Below the pieces are notes generated by a model. The model was not told where the DNA came from, ran no database searches, and saw nothing but the letters and a program-made list of their open reading frames with translations. Shown here piece by piece: positions 46,796-55,355 of a stretch of 64,000 nucleotides of DNA. The translations under genes were made by a program, and so were the position numbers. Source of the stretch: Candidatus Pullichristensenella stercorigallinarum (GTDB lineage: Bacteria > Bacillota > Clostridia > Christensenellales > Aristaeellaceae). Every line of letters starts with the position of its first letter. The first letter of the stretch is position 1. Location of the stretch: NCBI GenBank assembly GCA_018712945.1, contig DVFZ01000033.1:43795-107794 (forward strand), written 5' to 3'.

Positions 46796-47014
46796 ATGGC
46801 ATTTTTTGAACAGGCAATCACCGTTCTTCAGACCCTCGTTATCGCGCTCGGTGCCGGTCTCGGTATCTGGGGCGTTATCAACCTGCTGGAAGGTTACGGC
46901 AACGACAACCCTGGTGCAAAGTCCCAGGGCATGAAGCAGCTCATGGCCGGCGCTGGTGTAGCCGTGGTCGGCATGGTCCTTGTACCTCTGCTCTCCGGGC
47001 TGTTCTCTGTCTAA
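46796..47014 (+). CDS. Maff2 family small membrane protein
   Basis: 'MAFFEQAITVLQTLVIALGAGLGIWGVINLLEGYGNDNPGAKSQGMKQLMAGAGV'. Confidence 0.9.
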   Translation: MAFFEQAITVLQTLVIALGAGLGIWGVINLLEGYGNDNPGAKSQGMKQLMAGAGVAVVGMVLVPLLSGLFSV

Positions 47015-47083
47015 GCGTCCCTGCATGAAATCCTTGCCGCTCCCGCAGCTTTGCGGGGGCGGCGGAAAGGAGGTTGACACCGT

Positions 47084-47953
47084 ATGGATTTCTTACTTGA
47101 AGCCCTGACAAATTGGCTGAAAGAAATGCTGGTGGGCGGTATTATGAGCAACCTTTCGGGGATGTTTGACAGCGTAAACCAACAGGTCGCGGATATATCC
47201 GTACAGGTAGGACAGACCCCACAGGGATGGAATGGCAGTATTTTCAGTATGATTGAGAATCTGTCAAACTCCATCATGGTGCCGATTGCAGGCGTAATCC
47301 TGGCTATCGTGATGACCGTAGACCTGATCCAGATGATCGCAGACAAGAACAACCTGCATGATGTGGACACCTGGATGATTTTTAAGTGGGTGTTCAAATC
47401 AGCCGCCGCCATCCTCATTGTCACAAACACATGGAATATTGTGATGGGCGTCTTTGATATGGCGCAGAGCGTGGTGGCACAGGCGGCAGGGATCATTGGT
47501 TCGGATGCGTCCATTGACATTTCCTCAGTTATGACCGATTTGGAACCGAGACTTATGGAAATGGATCTGGGACCGCTGTTCGGGCTGTGGTTCCAATCCC
47601 TCTTTATCGGCATTACCATGTGGGCGCTGTATATCTGTATCTTTATCGTCATTTATGGCCGTATGATCGAGATTTACCTTGTGACTTCGGTGGCTCCCGT
47701 TCCAATGGCTGCCATGATGGGCAAGGAATGGGGCGGTATGGGACAGAACTACCTCCGCTCCCTGCTGGCGCTGGGCTTTCAGGCGTTTCTCATCATCGTC
47801 TGCGTGGCAATTTATGCTGTGCTGGTGCAGAACATCGCTTTGGAAGATGACATCATCATGGCAATCTGGAGCTGCGTGGGCTACACCGTACTGCTGTGCT
47901 TTACGCTGTTCAAAACCGGCAGCCTCGCAAAATCAGTCTTTCAGGCGCATTAA
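47084..47953 (+). CDS. TrbL/VirB6-like conjugal transfer membrane protein
   Basis: Multi-TM 'NLSNSIMVPIAGVILAIVMTVDLIQMIADKNN'; position between Maff2 and PrgI genes. Confidence 0.88.
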   Translation: MDFLLEALTNWLKEMLVGGIMSNLSGMFDSVNQQVADISVQVGQTPQGWNGSIFSMIENLSNSIMVPIAGVILAIVMTVDLIQMIADKNNLHDVDTWMIFKWVFKSAAAILIVTNTWNIVMGVFDMAQSVVAQAAGIIGSDASIDISSVMTDLEPRLMEMDLGPLFGLWFQSLFIGITMWALYICIFIVIYGRMIEIYLVTSVAPVPMAAMMGKEWGGMGQNYLRSLLALGFQAFLIIVCVAIYAVLVQNIALEDDIIMAIWSCVGYTVLLCFTLFKTGSLAKSVFQAH

Positions 47954-47966
47954 AGGAGGGTTCTGT

Positions 47967-48512
47967 ATGAAAAAATATCAAATCATTTATGCAGATCCGC
48001 CATGGAGTTACAAAGTATATTCCAAGAAAGGATTGGGACGCAGTGCAGAAAGTCACTATCCGACTATGTGTATTGAGGATATTTGTGCGCTGCCGGTAGG
48101 TGACCTGGCAGATAAAGATTGTGCTTTGTTCTTATGGGTCACGATTCCATGTTTACTGGAAGGGCTTTCTGTTCTGAGAGCATGGGGATTTACCTATAAG
48201 ACAATCGGATTTGTCTGGGTAAAGCAGAATAAAAAGTCTGATAGTCTATTTTGGGGTATGGGATATTGGACGCGCTCCAATGTGGAGCTTTGTATCCTCG
48301 CAACGAAAGGGCATCCCAAGCGAGTGAACGCAGCTGTTCATCAGGTTATTGTCTCTCACATTGAAGAACATTCAAAAAAACCGCAGGAAGCCAGAGAACG
48401 CATTGTCTCATTGATGGGTGATCTCCCACGCATTGAACTGTTTGCTCGTCAATCCACACCCGGTTGGGATGTGTGGGGCAATGAGGTGGACAGCTCTATT
48501 TCATTCCCATAA
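47967..48512 (+). CDS. MT-A70 family DNA adenine methyltransferase
   Basis: 'YQIIYADPPWSYKVYS' (DPPW), 'WTRSNVELCILATKGHPKR', 'RIELFARQSTPGWDVWGNEV'. Confidence 0.93.
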   Translation: MKKYQIIYADPPWSYKVYSKKGLGRSAESHYPTMCIEDICALPVGDLADKDCALFLWVTIPCLLEGLSVLRAWGFTYKTIGFVWVKQNKKSDSLFWGMGYWTRSNVELCILATKGHPKRVNAAVHQVIVSHIEEHSKKPQEARERIVSLMGDLPRIELFARQSTPGWDVWGNEVDSSISFP

Positions 48513-48526
48513 AGGAGGTGGATAAT

Positions 48527-48982
48527 ATGGCTTATGTACCCGTACCCAAAGATTTAACCAAAGTCAAAACCAAGGTCATGTTCAATCTGACCCGAAGGCA
48601 GCTGGTCTGCTTTACCGCCGGGGCGCTTGTAGGCGTACCGCTGTTCTTTTTGCTCCGTGAGCCTGCGGGAAACAGCATGGCCGCCATGTGTATGATGCTG
48701 GTCATGATGCCCTTCTTCCTGCTGGCAATGTATGAAAAGCATGGACAGCCCCTGGAAAAGATCGTCGGCAACATTCTCAAAGTAGCTATGATCCGTCCCA
48801 AGCAGCGTCCCTACCAGACCAATAACTTTTATGCCGTATTAAAGCGGCAGGAAATGCTCGATAAGGAGGTGTATGACATTGTTCACCGCAATGAAAAGCT
48901 GGCTGCGCCGTCTGCTGGGAAAACCGGAAGAAAAGACCGTGCAGCCGGTAAAGATAAAGAAAAAGCTGTCCCGCGCCGATAA
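48527..48982 (+). CDS. prgI: PrgI family protein
   Basis: 'VPVPKDLTKVKTKVMFNLTRRQLVCFTAGALVGVPLFFLLRE'. Confidence 0.9.
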   Translation: MAYVPVPKDLTKVKTKVMFNLTRRQLVCFTAGALVGVPLFFLLREPAGNSMAAMCMMLVMMPFFLLAMYEKHGQPLEKIVGNILKVAMIRPKQRPYQTNNFYAVLKRQEMLDKEVYDIVHRNEKLAAPSAGKTGRKDRAAGKDKEKAVPRR

Positions 48983-51340
48983 GAAGCAGATCGAAGCGGC
49001 CATTGCCCGCGCCAACCGCACGGACAAAAAAGGAAAATCAGCACAGGACAGTATCCCCTATGAACGGATGTGGCCGGACGGGATCTGCCGTGTATCGGAC
49101 AGCCACTACACAAAGACCATTCAGTTTCAGGACATCAACTATCAGCTCTCCCAAAATGAAGATAAGACCGCGATCTTTGAGGGCTGGTGTGATTTCCTCA
49201 ATTATTTCGACAGCTCGATTCACTTCCAGCTGTCTTTTTTGAACCTTGCGGCATCGGAGGAGACCTTTGCAAACTCCATTTCCATCCCTCCCCAGGGGGA
49301 TGCCTTTGACAGTATCCGTGAGGAATACACCACGATGCTGCAAAATCAGCTGGCCAGAGGAAACAACGGTCTTATCAAGACCAAATACCTGACTTTTGGT
49401 ATCGACGCGGACAGTATCAAAGCCGCCAAGCCCCGCCTGGAGCGTATTGAGACCGATATACTCAATAACTTCAAGCGTCTTGGTGTAGCCGCCAGAACAC
49501 TGGACGGTAAGGAAAGGCTTTCCCAACTTCATGCGGTATTCCACATGGATGAACAGCTCCCGTTTCAGTTTGAATGGGACTGGCTGGCTCCTTCCGGTCT
49601 GTCCACGAAAGATTTTATTGCACCAAGCTCCTTTGAGTTCCGCACCGGCAAGCAGTTCCGTATGGGCAAGAAATACGGGGCTGTTTCTTTTTTGCAGATC
49701 CTTGCACCGGAGCTGAATGACCGTCTGTTGGCTGATTTTCTGGATATGGAAAGCTCGCTCATTGTGAGTATGCACATTCAGTCGGTGGATCAGGTGAAAG
49801 CCATTAAGACGGTAAAGCGCAAGATTACCGACCTGGACCGCAGTAAGATCGAGGAACAGAAAAAAGCAGTCCGCGCAGGGTACGACATGGATATCATTCC
49901 CTCTGACCTTGCCACCTACGGTAGCGAGGCGAAAAAGCTGTTGCAGGATTTGCAGAGCCGAAACGAGAGAATGTTCCTGGTCTCCTTTTTGGTGCTGAAC
50001 ACAGCGGACAATCCCCGTCAGCTGGGTAACAACATCTTTCAGGCAGGTTCCATTGCCCAGAAGTATAACTGCCAGCTGACCAGACTGGACTTTCAGCAGG
50101 AAGAAGGGCTGATGAGCTGTCTGCCTCTGGGACTCAATCAGATCGAGATCCAGCGAGGGCTGACCACCAGTTCTACGGCTATCTTTGTACCGTTCACCAC
50201 ACAGGAATTATTCCAGAACGGCAAAGAGGCGCTGTACTACGGCATCAACGCCCTGTCCAACAACCTCATCATGGTAGACAGAAAGCTGCTGAAAAACCCC
50301 AACGGCTTGATTTTGGGTACGCCGGGTTCCGGTAAGTCCTTCAGCGCCAAGCGTGAGATTGCCAACTGCTTTTTGCTTACCAATGATGATGTCATCATCT
50401 GTGACCCGGAAGCGGAGTACGCACCTCTGGTGGAGCGTCTGCATGGGCAGGTCATCAAGATCTCGCCTACCTCAACCAACTACATCAATCCGATGGATCT
50501 GAACCTGGACTATTCGGATGATGAAAGCCCGCTGTCCCTCAAGTCTGACTTTATCCTCAGCTTGTGTGAGCTGATCGTGGGCGGTAAGGACGGATTGCAG
50601 CCGGTGCAGAAAACCATCATCGACCGTTGTGTGCGTCTGGTCTATCAGACCTACCTCAATGACCCGCGCCCGGAGAATATGCCCATACTGGAGGACCTAT
50701 ATAACCTGCTCCGTTCACAGGAGGAAAAGGAAGCCCAGTATATTGCCACGGCCCTTGAAATCTATGTAACCGGCTCCCTCAATGTGTTCAACCACCAGAG
50801 CAATGTGGACATCAATAACCGCATTGTCTGCTATGACATCAAGGAGCTGGGAAGCAGCTCAAGAAAATCGGTATGTTGGTGGTCCAGGATCAGGTGTGGA
50901 ACCGCGTTACCATTAACCGCGCTGCCCACAAGTCCACCCGCTACTATATCGACGAGATGCACCTGCTTTTGAAGGAGGAGCAAACCGCTGCCTACACAGT
51001 AGAAATTTGGAAGCGATTCAGAAAATGGGGCGGAATCCCCACCGGCATCACGCAGAATGTCAAAGACCTGCTTTCCAGCCGTGAAGTGGAGAACATATTT
51101 GAAAACTCCGACTTCGTGTATATGCTCAACCAGGCAGGCGGAGACCGACAGATTCTCGCCAAGCAGCTGGGCATTTCCACGCATCAGCTTAGCTATGTGA
51201 CCCACTCCGGTGAGGGCGAGGGTCTGCTGTTCTATGGCTCCACGATCTTGCCGTTTGTGGATCACTTCCCGAAGAATACCGAGCTTTACCGCATTATGAC
51301 CACCAAACCCCAGGAACTGAAAAAGAAGGAGGATGAATGA
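48873..51340 (+). pseudogene. virB4: VirB4-like conjugal transfer ATPase, interrupted by an apparent -1 frameshift near 50849-50856
   Basis: ORF 48873-50972 has VirB4 N-terminus and Walker A 'GTPGSGKSFSAKRE' but ends in an out-of-frame tail; ORF 50873-51340 continues VirB4 with 'MLVVQDQVWNRVTINRAAHKSTRYYIDEMHLLLKEEQ' (Walker B). Restoring one A in 'ctgggaagcagctc' gives in-frame 'KELGKQLKKIGMLVVQDQ'. Confidence 0.85.
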
Positions 51341-51720
51341 TGATGAACCCCAACATTTTGAATCAAAACCCGCTGATGTTTTTTGACAGGGCGGTAAATG
51401 CCCAGCGCAGCCAGCTGCTTACGGTCATGGCCGATGCGGTAAGTGAGTGCCGCACGGCGGCAGATCAGGCAGCAGAACTGAATGAGACCGGTCAGGTGGG
51501 GCTTCTCCGTCTGGCAGAGGTCTGGAGCGCCATCCGTGCTAAGGAAGGCATGGGCGGTCTGGTTCTGGAAGGAACCGAAGCGAAGATCCTGTCCGATGTG
51601 GTGGCACAGTTTTATGCCTACCTGTCCGGCTGTATGTTCAACGATCCTGTGGGGATGGCCATTTATGCAGAGCTGCACTACATGATGTCCTCCCTCATGC
51701 TGGGAGAATGGTTTGAATAA
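51337..51720 (+). CDS. Small ICE hypothetical protein
   Basis: 127 aa ORF translationally linked to flanking ICE genes. Confidence 0.65.
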   Translation: MMMNPNILNQNPLMFFDRAVNAQRSQLLTVMADAVSECRTAADQAAELNETGQVGLLRLAEVWSAIRAKEGMGGLVLEGTEAKILSDVVAQFYAYLSGCMFNDPVGMAIYAELHYMMSSLMLGEWFE

Positions 51721-53449
51721 GGAACCGCGCCTGCGCTTTACTGATGAGGAACGGTCTGACCCAGCACTGGAAAAGCCAATCCGTAAAGCGGAGAAAGCTG
51801 CGGCCAGAGCAGATAAGGCGCAGGCCAATATCCCAAAGAAAAAGGTCAGGCAGACGGTCATTGACCCGGATACCGGAAAAAAGGCCTCGAAGCTGACCTT
51901 TGAGGACAAGAAAAAGCCACCCTCCAAAGTTTCTCAAGGGGTCAAGGAAGCTCCTGTCCATCTGGTCGCGGGCAAGCTCCACAAAGAAATCCGGGAAACA
52001 GAACAGGACAATGTGGGCGTGGAAAGCGCCCACAAGTCCGAGGAGGCGGTGGAGACCGGCGTTTATCTGGTGCGGGAGGGCTACCGCAGCCACAAGCTGA
52101 AGCCCTACCGCAAAGCAGCCCAGGCAGAGCGCCAACTGGAAAAGGCAAATGTAAATGTCCTGTACCAGAAATCCTTGCAGGAAAATCCTCAGTTTTCCAG
52201 CAATCCTCTTTCCCGGTGGCAGCAAAAGCAGGCCATCAAAAAGCAGTATGCTGCCGCCAAGCGCACTGGTCAGACTGCCGGAAACACCGCCCAGGCTGCG
52301 TCCAAAACCGGAAAAGCCGCAAGGACGGTAAAAGAAAAGGCACAGCAGGCAGGGGCATTCGTTATGCGCCACAAGAAAGGCTTCCTGATCGCAGGGGTTT
52401 TGTTCCTCATCGCCTGTATGCTGATGAATACCATGTCCTCTTGTTCCATGATGGCGCAGAGCATCGGTTCCGTTCTCTCCGGCACCACCTATCCGTCGGA
52501 TGACCCGGAAATGCTGGCAGTGGAAGCAGATTATGCAGCCAGAGAAGCCCAGTTGCAGGAGGAAATTGACAACATCGAAAGCAGCCATCCAGGGTATGAC
52601 GAGTATCGCTATGACCTTGGCATGATCGGCCATGACCCTCATGAGCTGGCGGCATTTCTCTCTGCTGTCTTGCAGGGCTATACCCGGCAAAGCGCCCAGG
52701 CAGAGCTGGCGCGTGTGTTTGCAGCACAGTATCAGCTGACGCTTACCGAGGAAGTGGAAATCCGCTACCGCACGGAGACCTCCACCGATCCGGAGACCGG
52801 CGAGACCACCTCAGAAGAAGTCCCCTATGAGTATTACATTCTGAATGTGAAACTCACCAGCAAGCCCATTTCCGCTGTGGCGTCGGAGCTATTGACCCCG
52901 GAGCAGATGGAAATGTATCAGGTCTACCGACAGACCATGGGCAATAAGCCGCTGTTGTTTGGCGGCGGTTCCCCTGATACCAGCGGCTCTGAAGATCTGT
53001 CCGGTGTGCAGTTCATTAACGGCACCCGCCCCGGCAATCCGCAGCTGGTGGAACTGGCGAAAAGTCAGGTGGGCAATGTGGGCGGTTATCCCTACTGGAG
53101 CTGGTATGGCTTTGACAGCCGCGTGGAATGGTGTGCCTGCTTTGTATCCTGGTGCTATAACCAGGCAGGAAAAAGTGAGCCGCGCTTTGCAGGCTGTGAG
53201 TGGCAGGGTGTTCCGTGGTTCCAGTCTCATGGACAATGGGGCGCAAGAGGATATGAAAACATCGCTCCCGGCGATGCCATTTTCTTCGATTGGGATCTGG
53301 ACGGTACTGCTGACCATGTGGGAATCGTCATCGGCACCGATGGCAGCCGTGTTTATACCGTGGAGGGAAATTCCGGCGATGCCTGCAAGATCAAAAGTTA
53401 TGACCTGAATTATCAAAGCATTAAGGGCTACGGTCTGATGAACTGGTAA
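51713..53449 (+). CDS. CD1108-type mobile element protein with CHAP/NlpC-like peptidoglycan hydrolase domain
   Basis: C-terminal 'EWCACFVSWCYNQAGKSEPRFAGCEWQGVPWFQSHGQW...PGDAIFFDWDLDGTADHVGIVIGTDG' CHAP motif; internal TM. Confidence 0.92.
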   Translation: MNKEPRLRFTDEERSDPALEKPIRKAEKAAARADKAQANIPKKKVRQTVIDPDTGKKASKLTFEDKKKPPSKVSQGVKEAPVHLVAGKLHKEIRETEQDNVGVESAHKSEEAVETGVYLVREGYRSHKLKPYRKAAQAERQLEKANVNVLYQKSLQENPQFSSNPLSRWQQKQAIKKQYAAAKRTGQTAGNTAQAASKTGKAARTVKEKAQQAGAFVMRHKKGFLIAGVLFLIACMLMNTMSSCSMMAQSIGSVLSGTTYPSDDPEMLAVEADYAAREAQLQEEIDNIESSHPGYDEYRYDLGMIGHDPHELAAFLSAVLQGYTRQSAQAELARVFAAQYQLTLTEEVEIRYRTETSTDPETGETTSEEVPYEYYILNVKLTSKPISAVASELLTPEQMEMYQVYRQTMGNKPLLFGGGSPDTSGSEDLSGVQFINGTRPGNPQLVELAKSQVGNVGGYPYWSWYGFDSRVEWCACFVSWCYNQAGKSEPRFAGCEWQGVPWFQSHGQWGARGYENIAPGDAIFFDWDLDGTADHVGIVIGTDGSRVYTVEGNSGDACKIKSYDLNYQSIKGYGLMNW

Positions 53450-53478
53450 CAGAGATTTTTTAGAAGGAGTGATAGACG

Positions 53479-53730
53479 ATGGCAAAGAACAAAATTGAAC
53501 GCATTGACCAGGAGATTACCAAGGTCCGCGAGAAGATTGCGGAATATCAGGAAAAGCTCAAGGTGCTGGAGGCACAGAAAACCGAGGCGGAAAATCTGGA
53601 GATCGTCCAGATGGTGCGCGCACTGCGTATGACCCCGGCTCAGCTAAGCGCCATGCTGTCCGGAGGCATAGTTCCCGGCAGTATGGTGGATGACAACAAC
53701 GAACAGGAGGAAAACAGCTATGAGGAATAA
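53479..53730 (+). CDS. DUF4315 family protein
   Basis: Coiled-coil '[54 protein letters not shown]'. Confidence 0.85.
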   Translation: MAKNKIERIDQEITKVREKIAEYQEKLKVLEAQKTEAENLEIVQMVRALRMTPAQLSAMLSGGIVPGSMVDDNNEQEENSYEE

Positions 53731-54475
53731 ACGATTGCTCCGAACACTTTCCGCCCTTTGCCTGACGCTGGTTCTGGCATCGGGCTTTACCGTTCACGCT
53801 TTTGCCCAGGGCGCAGCGCCGCCCCCGGCAGAGGATACCACTAATGACAGCAATGTGGTGGTGGAAGAACCCGAAAAAGCACCTCCGCTGACCCCGGATG
53901 GCAATGCTGCTCTGGTGGATGATTTTGGTGGCAACAAGCAGCTCATTACCGTTACCACCAAGGCAGGCAACTATTTTTATATCCTGATCGACAGGGCCAA
54001 TGAGGATAAAAAGACTGCTGTTCACTTTCTGAACCAGGTGGATGAAGCGGACCTGATGGCGCTGATGGAAGATGGAAATGCCAAAGAGGAGCCGCCTGCG
54101 GTGTGCAGCTGCACGAAGAAATGTGAAGCAGGGGCAGTCAATACGGCCTGTCCGGTCTGTGTAACGGATAAGAGTAAATGTACGGGAAAAGCACCGGAAC
54201 CTCCGGCAGAAACACCGAAGCCAGAAAAAGAGAAGCCTGCCGGACTGAACCCGGCTGCGCTGATCCTGCTGCTGGCTCTGCTTGGTGGAGGTGGTGTATT
54301 TGCCTACTTGAAGCTCGTTAAGAACAAGCCTAAGACCAAGGGCAATGACAGTCTGGACGATTATGATTATGGCGAGGAAGATTCCGAGGAATGGGAAACC
54401 GAGGATGAGGAGTCGGACGAGCCTGACGCTGACGGGGGCAGCGCAGAAAATGATGACGAGGACAGCATGAAATGA
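53720..54475 (+). CDS. DUF4366-type surface/membrane protein
   Basis: Signal peptide, '[46 protein letters not shown]', Cys-rich segment, C-terminal TM and acidic tail. Confidence 0.88.
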   Translation: MRNKRLLRTLSALCLTLVLASGFTVHAFAQGAAPPPAEDTTNDSNVVVEEPEKAPPLTPDGNAALVDDFGGNKQLITVTTKAGNYFYILIDRANEDKKTAVHFLNQVDEADLMALMEDGNAKEEPPAVCSCTKKCEAGAVNTACPVCVTDKSKCTGKAPEPPAETPKPEKEKPAGLNPAALILLLALLGGGGVFAYLKLVKNKPKTKGNDSLDDYDYGEEDSEEWETEDEESDEPDADGGSAENDDEDSMK

Positions 54476-54666
54476 CCCGTTTCACAGACAGTCCCTATGA
54501 ACGCATGATGACACGCAGGCCGGAGGGCGGGAAGAAAACTTCCCGTCCTCCTTCTTTACCCCCAAGCCACCCCTGTTATGGCTGCGGGAATTATGGAAGT
54601 CCCTGCGTAGGCGTCTGCCACCGGGAAATGGAACGATGGCTCAAAGAAAGGAAACGAAAAAAATGA
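54472..54666 (+). CDS. Small Cys-rich (zinc-ribbon-like) ICE protein
   Basis: '[22 protein letters not shown]'; 4-bp overlaps with both neighbours. Confidence 0.6.
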   Translation: MTRFTDSPYERMMTRRPEGGKKTSRPPSLPPSHPCYGCGNYGSPCVGVCHREMERWLKERKRKK

Positions 54667-55355
54667 GTGTTCTGATTATATTTATCAAGCTGATTGTTGT
54701 TTTTGACCTGCTGGTGATCGCCGTGTATTTTGGCGGAGACATTCTTTCTACCATGTTAAACAAACTTCGGAGAAAAGCAAAACAGGAAGATTCCTTTGAC
54801 TTTTCTCAGGATGCCGTGATGGTTTCATTATCCATAGATTCTGTCCGTCAGCTTTATTCCGGTGACGCGGCAGATTTTGTGGAAGATAAGATTCTGCCAA
54901 ATGCGGAGAAAACGATGGCTGTTTTGACGGACCAGGAACAGGCAGCAGCCCGTCTGCTCTTATCTGCCCTGATCGGTTTTCTTGCAGCAGAAGCTCCTAT
55001 GGATGAACAGAGCTTTCCTATGGTAATGGAACTTCTGAACTGTATGGAGGGTGAAAAAGAGGATGGTTGTCAGGATGCAGTAGAAAGTTTGCTTGAAGAT
55101 GCTGTCCGCAATACCCACCGCCATGAAGAATATTACAGCAATTATCAACGCTACCAGCTGATGCAGGTGGATAAAACTCGTGTCATTTTGGCTTGCCGCA
55201 TCATCATCAATGACCTGCTGGGGAAACTGTACCGCTATGACTACCGGTTTGGTTATAACCTGCTTCTGGATGAGGAAAACAGCATTGAGAAAAAACTGCA
55301 CACGCCTGTGCGGGAAGAATGGGAGGTTGAAGAATATGAAGCTGGTGATTGCTGA
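54663..55355 (+). CDS. Membrane-anchored ICE protein resembling the helical region of VirD4-type coupling proteins
   Basis: N-terminal TM; 'ARLLLSALIGFLAAEAPMDEQSFPMVMELLNCME' aligns with VirD4 'ETLLYCALIGYIHYEAPVEEQNFSTLIEMINSME' of the same element. Confidence 0.7.
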   Translation: MSVLIIFIKLIVVFDLLVIAVYFGGDILSTMLNKLRRKAKQEDSFDFSQDAVMVSLSIDSVRQLYSGDAADFVEDKILPNAEKTMAVLTDQEQAAARLLLSALIGFLAAEAPMDEQSFPMVMELLNCMEGEKEDGCQDAVESLLEDAVRNTHRHEEYYSNYQRYQLMQVDKTRVILACRIIINDLLGKLYRYDYRFGYNLLLDEENSIEKKLHTPVREEWEVEEYEAGDC

